From assembly GCA_028284155.1 (NCBI GenBank), contig JANQSF010000006.1, positions 114,491-178,490 on the forward strand: a stretch of 64,000 nucleotides of DNA. Direction: 5' to 3'. The translations under genes were made by a program, and so were the position numbers. This DNA is from Phycisphaeraceae bacterium (GTDB lineage: Bacteria > Planctomycetota > Phycisphaerae > Phycisphaerales > Phycisphaeraceae). Under the pieces are notes generated by a model that saw only the letters and a program-made list of their open reading frames with translations, was not told where the DNA came from and searched no databases. How positions within the stretch are numbered: the stretch's first letter is position 1; every line of letters starts with the position of its first letter. Positions 42,008 to 52,200 of the stretch are shown here, one piece after another.

Positions 42008-43248
42008 TGTCCGCACGCGAACGCATCCTCGCTTATGTCACGCTGGGCATGATTGTGCTCGGCCTGCTGTACCTCGGCGTGTTCAAGCTGATCATTCAGC
42101 CGACCAAAGAGGCGAACAAGCAGGCACAGCAGATGGCGCTCGACGTGGCTGAACTGGAAAACCAGGTCAACCTCGAACCGGAGTACCGCCTGCGTCTTCG
42201 TGACGTCACGAAGAAATCCTTCGGCACGAACAAAGATGTCGCGCTGCAAGCGGTCAGCGCGCACCTGACCGAGATCTTCAAGCAAGCCCGCCTCGGCCAA
42301 CCGAAGCTGAGCGCCGTCAACTCGGCGCGTCGCGTGGGCACGGCGCTACAAGTGGGTTGGCACGCCAGCGTGCGGGCGTCGCTCGACGAAGTGACGAACC
42401 TGCTCTATTTGCTTCAAAATGACCCGCACATCCATCGCATTGACGAAGCGACCTGGCTGCCCCTTCCAAATAGCAACGACGTCGAGTTCAAAGTGCGCGT
42501 GATGACGCTCGTGCTCGACCCCAAGACGCTGGGCGGCAAGATCGAGGTCGATCCGAAAGCACTGAAACTTGAAGCACGCCTCGCGGACGCGCAGCGCAAA
42601 GCGTACGACCTGATTGACGACCGCGACGTCTTCCGCCCGTACATCAAGAAACCGCCGCCGCCCCGGCCGACACCTCCCCCGCGGCGCAACGACCCGCCGC
42701 CGCAACGTAATGACCCACGCCCACCGCCGCCCCGCCCGGCCCCGATCAAATTGGTCGGCCTGCCCACGTGGCAGGGCAAACCGACGGCCGTCGTGCGGAA
42801 TACGGAGTCCGGTGAAACAACGCGCTACGAGTTAGGCGCCGACCTGCTGGGCGGCGAGATCGTCGCGATCGACTACCGGCCGATGGCGCACCCGTCTAAT
42901 CCACTGTTGCAGTCGTTCAGCCGTGTGATCGTCCGTACGCGCACGTCGTTTTATGCGGTTGAGGTCGGCCAGTATCTCAGCGAGAAGCGCCGCCTGCGCA
43001 CCGATCAGTTGCCGCTCGATGTGCGCGAGGCGTTCGTGCCCAAGCCGAATCCGAAACCGGTCGTGACGCCGACAACGTCACCCGGCGACAGCAAGCCGGA
43101 CACTGACAACAAACCCATCGTCGAACCGGACACGAAGCCGGTCGCCGTGCCGGATGACAACCCCACGCCTGCGGGCGACAACGCCATCTCGGGCCAACCT
43201 GATACCGAAGACGAATCCTCATCGAAGGAGACGCGCGATGAGCCGTGA
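42007..43248 (+). CDS. gspM: GspM/PilO-like protein with Pro-rich linker and GspC/PilP-like C-terminal region
   Basis: 413 residues. A membrane helix (about 8-30) is followed by a coiled coil and a PilO/GspM ferredoxin-like domain (to about 205). A Pro/Arg/Asn linker covers about 214-247 (PPPPRPTPPPRRNDPPP). Residues of about 248-335 (LVGLPTWQGKPTAVVRNTES; YELGADLLGGEIVAIDYR) resemble the homology region of GspC or PilP, which contacts the secretin N0 domain. A Pro/Asp-rich tail ends the protein. No separate gspC is present, so this protein may combine both roles. Its last codons overlap the gspD start by 11 bp. Confidence 0.7.
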   Translation: MSARERILAYVTLGMIVLGLLYLGVFKLIIQPTKEANKQAQQMALDVAELENQVNLEPEYRLRLRDVTKKSFGTNKDVALQAVSAHLTEIFKQARLGQPKLSAVNSARRVGTALQVGWHASVRASLDEVTNLLYLLQNDPHIHRIDEATWLPLPNSNDVEFKVRVMTLVLDPKTLGGKIEVDPKALKLEARLADAQRKAYDLIDDRDVFRPYIKKPPPPRPTPPPRRNDPPPQRNDPRPPPPRPAPIKLVGLPTWQGKPTAVVRNTESGETTRYELGADLLGGEIVAIDYRPMAHPSNPLLQSFSRVIVRTRTSFYAVEVGQYLSEKRRLRTDQLPLDVREAFVPKPNPKPVVTPTTSPGDSKPDTDNKPIVEPDTKPVAVPDDNPTPAGDNAISGQPDTEDESSSKETRDEP

Positions 43249-46200
43249 TTGTTTTGTGTCGTATGTACTGATGTTCGTGTTGAGCTTGTCCCCGCTTTCG
43301 AGCGGCGCGTTGGCGCAGGATGCGCCCGACACCGCGGCGCCCGCCGCGCAGGCCGATGCCGACGCCGCCGAGGCGAAGGCCGCTGACAACCCGGCCGACG
43401 CCGCCAAGGCGGACGGCACGGACGCACCGGCTAACACGACCGACGCCGCGCCGGCCACCGCGCAGGCCGATGTCGACGCCGCCGACGCGAAGGCCGCTGA
43501 CAACCCGGCCGACGCGCCTAAGGCGGACGGCGCGGACGCCCCGGCCAAAACGACCGTCGCAGCGCCCAGGCCCAAGCCCGACCCGAAGCGGAACATCCGC
43601 TTTCAGTACGACGGCATCCCGTTCAACGACGTGATCAAGCAGTTCGCGCAGTCGGCCGGCAAGCCGATCCTGGGCGAGTTCGATGTCGAAGGCGAACTGA
43701 CCTTCTTTGACGCCGAGCCGTACACGCTTGAAGAGGCCAAGGACACGCTGAACATCATGCTCGCGACGCGCGGGTTCATGATCGTGGAAGACGGCCGATT
43801 CATCCGCGTGGTCGCCCTGGTCGAGACGGCGCTGCTGCCGGTCAAGATCCTTGACGGGCTGGACAAACTGGAAGAACAGCGCCCCAGCGCCATCGTCACC
43901 GTCGTGCTGCCGGTCGAACACATCGACGTCGAGTCGACGGCCAAGGCGCTGGTGCCGATGGTCACGATTGTGGGCAAGATCGCGCCACTGACGCGCGGCA
44001 AGGCGATTCTGCTGACCGACCGGGCCGGCAACGTCAAGCGCATCCGATCGCTGCTGGCGTTGATGGACCGCGACCCGGACGACCAGAAGAAGATGGAGAT
44101 GAAGTCGTATCACATCAAGCTGGCGTCGGCCGACGCGGTGGCTTCGGTGATCAACTCCGTCGTACGCGGGACGAGTTCACGCTCGTCTTCGTCGTCGTCG
44201 TCACGTTCGTCGTCACCCAGTTCGAGCTCAACCATCATCGCCATGGCCGACCAGCGGACCAACTCGGTCGTCGTGCGCGGCACGGCCGACATGATTGAGT
44301 TGGCCGACCAGGTCGTGCAGATGCTGGACGACCCGAAAGCGACCGGCGGCGAGACGATGAAGGCGTTTGCGCTCAAGACGGCTGAGGCCGACGACGTCGA
44401 GGACGCGATCCAGGTGATGTTCGGCGGGTCGCGTTCATCGTCGTCCAGCAGTTCGCGCACGTCGTCTTCGCGACGAGTCTTTGTGTACGGCGACACGTCG
44501 ATGAACTCCGTCCTGGTTCGCGCCAACGCGGCCGACATGGTCAAGATCGAGGAGCTCATCCAGAAGCTGGACGGCGCTGTCACGAACTTCAACAACGTGC
44601 AAGCGTTCACGCTCAAGCACGTCACGGCCGAGGCAATCGGCACCGTGTTGCAAGGCGTGCTCTCACCGCGCGCCGCCAGCAGCCGCGGGACGCCGGCCAA
44701 ACTCGTGGCCGTCACCGTCGACAAGAACACGAATACGATCTACGTCTCCGGCCCGCCGCACATGCTCGAGAAGGCGGCGCAGATCATCAAAGAGATCGAT
44801 CAGGACAAGATCACCGCCAACCGCGAGATCCATATCGTCGCGCTCGAGGACGCCGACGCGCCGACGCTGGCCAATTCGCTCACGCAGATGTACAAGCAGC
44901 AACTCGGCGAGTCGCCCACCCCGGGCGCCATGCCGGTCATCCAAGGCATCGCGTCGAGCAACAGCCTGTTGATCTCTTCGTCCGCTGAACAGTGGGTCGC
45001 GCTTCAGAAGCTGATCGATCAGGTCAAGGAAGCGACGGTGCCGACGGACGTGCCGATCACGCGGATCATCCCGCTCAAGCACGCCCGTGCGACCGAGTTG
45101 GCTGTGACACTGCGTACCGTCTACGAAGCCAAGGGCGAAACGAAAGCCAAGGTTGTGACGCCCTCGCAACAGCAGTCTTCGTCTTCGTCACGCAAGGTCC
45201 CGCAGGCGCAACCAATCGCCGACCGCGGCAAGCCGTCGATCACGATCGCGGCGGCCGAACACAACAACAGTCTCGTCATCGTTGCGATTGAGAAAGACCA
45301 GAAGACGATCGCCGACGCCGTCGCCACGCTCGACGTGCCCGCCGATGCGGCGATCGACCCGATCCAGCTTGTCGAGTTGAAGTCAGCCAACGCCGAGTCC
45401 CTGGCCAAGACGCTCATGTCGATGGTGCCGAAGCCGGAGCGCGGCCAGTCGCAGGAGGTCTTCATCGAGGCCGACCCGTCGACGAACGCCGTGCTGATCC
45501 GCGCGCCCGAGTCGCAGCGGAAGATGATCGAGGAGATGATTGCGAAGCTCGATAAGAAGACGCAGGGCGCGGCCCGCGAGCTGCGCATGATCGAGGTGAA
45601 GCACGTGTCCGCCACGGGGCTCGTGCCGATGTTGCAACAGCTATTCGGCAACCAAACGCAAGGCCGCCCAAACCTGACCGGCGACGACGCGCGGTACTAC
45701 TGGTATTACATGGCCCGCTACCGCGCGGAGGCGGGCATTCAGGAAGACGAGCAACAGGCGATCGACCCCACCGCCAAGGTCGTCATCGCCGCCGCGCCGG
45801 GCGACCGCATGATCGTCGTGGACGCCCCGAGACCGATCGTCGAACAGATCGAGCGCATGATCAAGACGCTCGACCGCGAAGACGGCCCGGCCCAGCAGCA
45901 GGTCCGCACCTACACGCTCACGCGGTCAAACGCCGCCGAGTTGGCGCAGTCGCTGGCCCGCTTGTTCTCCAAGGACACGCGTGGTCAACCGCAAACACCC
46001 GGCGCGGAGGCGCCCGCGCGTTTCGAGGCCGACACGACCGCCAACCAACTGCTCGTCAGCGCGACGCCCGCGCAGTACGAAGCGATCGAAAAGGTGATCG
46101 AGGAAGTCGAAAAATCGACTGTCCAGGCGATGCAGACCAAGACCTTCCCGCTGCGCTTCGCCAATGCCGTCGATGTCGTGCCCGTGCTCGAGACGATGCT

Positions 46201-49200
46201 CGTCAGCGAGTTCGGCCAACGCACGCCGTCGATGCGCAGTTTCGGCTCTTACAGCGTCTACGCACCGCAATCGGCCAAGAAGACCGACGTGCGTGTCGCC
46301 GCCATGCCCGCGACGAATCACATCGTCGTGCAGGGCCCGCCGGATAAACTCGTCCTGGCCGAGGAGTTGATCAAGACGTTCGACACGAAGGAAGCCATAG
46401 CCGGCACGGTCGTGCAGGTCGTGTTCCTCAAGAATGCGCAGGCGCCGAGTCTGGCGTCGGCCGTGCAGGCCGTTCTCGCCGCCAAGGCGCAACGCCTGTC
46501 GGTCTCGCCGAACAGCCGGGCCTCGACGCAACCCACCGACGAGGTCGTCGTCACGCCCGAGCCGAACTCGAACAGCGTGCTCGTCCGCGGCTCCGCTGCG
46601 CAGGTCGAAGCAGCCGTGAAGATGATCGAACGCCTCGACCAGCAAAGCGACTCCGGCACGACGCAGATGCGCATCTTCAAGCTCAAAGAAGGCGACGCGG
46701 CCGCGCTGGCGACCAACCTGGACAAGCTGTTCGCCGACATCATTAAGCAACAAGGCTCGCGGGCCGACGGCCTGACGCCGCCGCCGTTCAGCGTCGGCGC
46801 GGACGACCGCACGAACAGCCTCGTCGTTTCCACGACGCCCGCCTACTTCCTGCTCGTCGAGCAGTTGCTCGAGCAGCTCGACAAAGCGCCGCAACGGGCC
46901 GACCGCAACGTGCAGTATTTCGTCTTGAAGAACGCCGACGCGTGGGACATGGCCGACCAGATCGAGGCGATGTACGAAGACCGCGAAGGCGACGAGAAGC
47001 CGGTCGTGCAGGCCGACCTGTTTTCCAACGCGCTGACCGTGGTTGCCAAGGACGCCGACCTCAAAACAATCGAAGAGATCGTCAGCAAGGTCGACGCCGC
47101 GGCCGAGGACAACTCGATCCAGGTGCGCGTCTTCCCGGCACGCAGCATGAAGGCGGCCAAACTTGCCCAGGCGCTCAAGAACCTCTACGAGCAGACGGCC
47201 GACACCGACGTGATCGTGACCGACCGCATCCCCCGACCGGGCGACGTGGTCATCCCCCTCGACCAGAAGAAACAGGGCGGCACGGATAAGCCCGGCGTGC
47301 AACCGGTCAAAGACGGGGCGAATGACAAGGTCCCGGGCGAGCGCGCGCAGGTCGGTGAAGAGGGCAAGGCCGGCCCGGCCGCGCAGGCCAACGCCCAGGC
47401 CGCGCCGAAGAAGAAGCCGCAGGTCATCATCGCCGTTGATGAGGCGACAAACTCGCTGATCATCTCGGGCACGGGCGACCAGCTCGACGAGATCGACATG
47501 CTCATGTTCAACCTGTCCGGCACGTCGACTACGCCGGAATACGACGTGCGAGTTTTCCCCGTCCGCCACACCGACCCGGCCGTGATCGTCCGCGTGATCA
47601 ACAGCCTGTTCAACCCCAACGCGGCGCGTCAGCAGCAACAGCAGAACAACAACCAGGCCCAGTTGATGCAGCAGCAGATGCTCAACCTGCAGCAGCAGAT
47701 GCTGAACCAGCAAGGCCGCGGCGAGCGCCCCGGCGGCGACGACTCGGCCGGCCAGGGTCGCGGCCAGCGCAACCAGCGGAATCAAGGTAACCAGGGCAAT
47801 CAACGCGGACAGCGCAACAACAACCAGCCGGCCGGACCGACCGTCAGCGCTGTGGCCGATACGCGTTCGAACAAGGTCATCGTGCGCGGCAAGCTGGCCG
47901 ACCTCGACCTGATCGGCGAGTTGATCCAACAACTCGACACGTCGACGCTCATCGCCTCGGAAGTCCGCGTCTTCACACTCCAGCACACCGACGCGACGCA
48001 GGTCGCCACCAACCTGCGCGAACTCGTCACCGGTCAGATCGGCGGCGGGCGGGCATCGAGTGTCAACTCGCAGCGGGCTGTGCTCATCAAGCAGCAGTTG
48101 GCCCAGCAGGTCGAGAACGCGGTCGACATGGCGACGGTCGTCAGCATCGCCGCCAACGCGCAGACCAACAGCGTCATCGTCGCCGCGCCCGGTGAGGCGA
48201 TGGGCGTCATCGCGCACATCGTCGAGGAGATCGACCAGTCGGCCGCGCTGGCGGCGACGCCCAGCGTCCGGCTCTACCCCGTCAAGCACGCGGACATGGC
48301 CACGATGGTCGCGAATCTCAACAGCATCTTTCAGCCGATGATCAGCGGCGCCGGTCAACGCAGTGGGCAAGGCCGGGTTGTCATCACCGGCGACGCGTCG
48401 TCCGGTGCGATCATCGTCTCGGCCTTCCCCGACCAGCACGAGATGATCGACCAGGTCATCAAGGAGATCGACAAGGCGCAGCCGGGCGAGGCACTGGTCA
48501 TCAAGGTCTACCCCATTGAAAACGCCGACGCCGCCAGCGTCGCGCAAACGCTGAGCCAGACACTCATCCCCGGCGGCCAGCCGACGCGCGTCAACCAGTC
48601 GACGCTGCGTTTTCTGCGTCAACCCGGCGGGCGCGGCGGCAACATCCCCGTTGCGCCAGGTACATCCGCCAACAGCGCGACGCAGGGCTACGCCCCGCTG
48701 CGCATCACGGCCGACCAGTCCAGCAACACGCTCGTCGTCCGCGCGACCGAGGAAGAACACGCCCGCATCGCCGAACTGCTGCAACAGATCGACATCGCGC
48801 CGGCCTCGACTCAGCCCGTCCAACTGATCGCGTTGCAACACGCTGACCCCGTCAATGTCGCTCAGGTGTTGAACCGCATCTACGTCGATCAGGACCAGTC
48901 GCAGCAAGGCCGATTCCTGCGCAACCTGCGACGCGGCGGTGGCAACTCGATCGTGATCGAGGGCGACCCCGACTCCCGCATGCTGATGGTGCGGGCCGAC
49001 GAGAAGACCTTCGCGAAGATCAAGGAGTTGGCGACGCAACTCGACGTCGCCAGCCCGGCCGGCCAATTGGCGCGCAAGCTGATCAAACTCAAGCACGCAC
49101 AGGCGTCGAGCGTCGCGCAAGCACTGACGCAGGCGTTCGCGCCCTCGACGACCGGCCGAACCGCAACAGCCATCCAGGCGATCGGCCGCCCCAACGGCGC

Positions 49201-52200
49201 GGGACGTACGGCACGGGCCGAGGACGAAAACGACCTCGTGACGGTTGTCGCCGAGCCGGTGTCGAACAGCATCATCGTCACCGCCAGCGAGGCGAATCAC
49301 ATCAAGGTCGCCGCGCTGATCGATCAGATCGACACGCAGGAACAGTCCGGCGTCGTGACGCAATTCCTCGTGCTCAAAAACGCCAGCGCCCCGGAGTTGT
49401 CCGTGGCCTTGTCCCGTGTGGCCGGCAACCTCTCGGCCTCGCCCGCGCAGTTCGTCCGTGGTCAGCGGGCCGGCAACACCGGAGTCAGCGCCACACAGAC
49501 CGTCGTCTCCGCCGACTCGGCCAGCAACGCGTTGATCTTCTCCGGCCCGTCGACCGACGTCGAACGCCTCAAGACGATGGCATCGCAACTGGACGTGACC
49601 GCGGCGGACGTCGAAACAGGCGCGTACATCATCCCAATCAAGAATGGCGACGCGACGCAGATGGCGCAGATCGTCCGCGACCTGTACCTGCAGACGATGC
49701 TGGGCGGCAAGTCGTTGGGTAACTCGACGCTGGCGGTTTCGGCCGAACCGATCTCCAACTCGCTGGTCGTGGTGTGCGACCAGAAGATGCTCATGCAATT
49801 GAAGTTCCTGACGGCCCAACTCGACTTCATCGCGCCCAAGCGCGGCGAGGTTCGGGTCGTGACGCTCAAGCACGCCGACCCGGTCGAGCTGCAGAAGGCG
49901 ATCCAGGAGATCTACGGCGGCGACGCCGTCATCGCCCAGCCTAACCAGGTGCAAGGCCAGGGCACGGCCCCTGCAAACAACGCCGGTCAGCCGCGTACCG
50001 CCCCGGCGGGCAACCGCCAAGGCGCGCAGCCGCGCCGCGGTGGGCAGCGGGGGTCGATCGGCACGCCGGGCACACTCGGCTCGGCCGCCGCCGCGGCCGG
50101 TGTCCTGCCCGCGCAGGTCGCGCCCGGCACGGGCAACCCGCAAGGACGCGTCAGCACAACTGTTCTTCCGCAACAGCGCTCGATCCTGATCACAGCCAAC
50201 GACGACGATTTTGCGGCGATCAAGAAACTCGCCGAGGCGATGGACGCCGCCGCCGCCGGCTCGGCACGGAAGACCAAAGTCGTCGTCCTCAAGAACACGT
50301 CGAACACGCGCATCGCCACGGCGTTGAATCAGATGTACGCCGCGGCCGCCCGCTCCAATGTTGACGACGACAAAGTCAGCGTCACCGCGCTGCAAGGGAC
50401 CGACGCGATCGTGATCGCGGCCGTGCAGTCCAAGCTGCCCGAGGTCGAGGAACTGGTCAAGCAACTCGACGCCAAAGAAGTCGCGCCGCAGCTTGAGTTC
50501 CGGATCTACACGCTCCAACACGTCACGCCGAGCAAGGTCGTGCCGATGGTCAAGCAGATGCTCGACCGCGCCCAGCAGGCGACCGGCGGCGACGCGATCG
50601 ACATCCAGGCCGATGACCGCACCAAGTCGATCATCGTGTCGGCCAAGGGCAACGTGTTTGACCAGGTCGGCAAGGTGATTGAAGTGCTCGACCGCGAGCC
50701 CGTGCACGCGGCGACCGAGGTCACCATTGTCCAACTGCAACGCGCTGACGCGACACGTCTCGCGGCCGTGTTGAACGAGACGCTCAAGCCCGCGGCCGAC
50801 GGCCAGGTGACGGCCGAGGCCCGCGCCCTGCAGGAACAGGTCAAGAAGCTGAGCATCAAGGACGAACTCGGCAGGTTGGTCACGCTCGACCTGACCAAGC
50901 CGATCCGCATCATCGCCGACCCGATCAACAACGACGATCAGGGCGCCAACGCATTGGTCGTTGCTTCGACGAAGGAAAACATCTCAGCGCTGAAGGCGTT
51001 GGTCGCGTTGATGGACCGCGTGCCGCTGGCCGAGGAATTGCGCGTCCGCATCGTCAAGCTCGACAACGCCGACGCGACGAGCGTGGCCCAGATGCTGACC
51101 CAGTTGTTCGCCGAGGGGCAAAAGCTGCTGGCCGGCCGTGTCGGATCGTCAACCGAAGGCAAGGCCGAGCCGCAAGACGCAACGGGCAAGGGTCTGGTCA
51201 ATCCGCTGAACGTCTCGGTCGATGTCCGCACGAATACGTTGGTCATGAGCGGCCGCAACGAGACGCTGCTTCTGGCCCAACAGGTCGTCGAGCAGGTCGA
51301 TCAGGAGACGCCGGTCGAGCTACGCGAGATCACGCTCGTGCAACTGAAAAATGCCGAAGCCACGTCGCTGGCGCCGACCTTGCAGACCATGCTTGACGCG
51401 CGCGTGACGCGGCAGGCGTCGCTGGGCATCCAGGACGCCGAGCGTTTCCGTGTGATCGTCGCGGCGGACGCCCGCAGTAATAGCCTGCTGGTCGGCGGCT
51501 CGCGTGACGGCATCAAACTCGTTGAAGACCTGGCTAAGAAAATGGACGATCAAGGTCCGGCGTTGGCGGGCCAGATCCAATTGTTTGCGCTCAAACACGC
51601 CAACTCCGGCACGATGAGCATCACGCTCCAGGCGCTGTTCGATCAGCGGTACGCCGCGGCGACCACGCCCGACGTGCAGCGACAGAAGCCGATCATCCTG
51701 CCCGACCTGCGCTCCAACGCCCTGCTCGTCGCGGCGAACGCCGACGACACGAACGTGCTCAAGGGCCTGCTCGAAAAGATGGACAAGGAACTGACCGACC
51801 CGGCCGTGTCGATCGAGGTCGTCTCGCTGAAGCACAACGACGCGGGCATCGTCGGCCCTTCCGTCCAACGTCTTTTCCAGGCGCGGCTCACAGCCAACAC
51901 CGTGCCGGGCACGACGCCCGCGCCGCAGGATCAGGTCAACATCGAGTACGACGCGCTGTCGAACGCGATCATTATCTCAGCCAGCAAAGAGAACCACACG
52001 CTGATCAAGCAATTGCTGACCAAGGTCGACATCGAGCCGCCGATCGAAACAAGCGTCGTGCGGATGTACCCGTTGCAGATCGCCGATGCGCAGCGAGTCG
52101 GCACGGTCTTGCAAAGCCTGCTTGAACAGGGCCTCTACAAGCCCGGCAGTGTGGTGGCGCAGGACAACGCGGTCGTTCAGGCCCGCGAGAAGATCGCCGT

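Noticed and set aside
43154..43237. A longer N terminus for the secretin
   Set aside because: It would add 28 Arg/Pro-rich residues before a clear signal peptide. The ATG at 43238 has a strong ribosome-binding site.
45926..50740. A 1,604-codon open frame antisense to gspD
   Set aside because: It is a shadow of the GC-rich, Gln/Asp/Ala-rich secretin codons. Its protein is a low-complexity Arg/Leu/Asp/His mix with no domain, and the sense strand has a clear homologous product.
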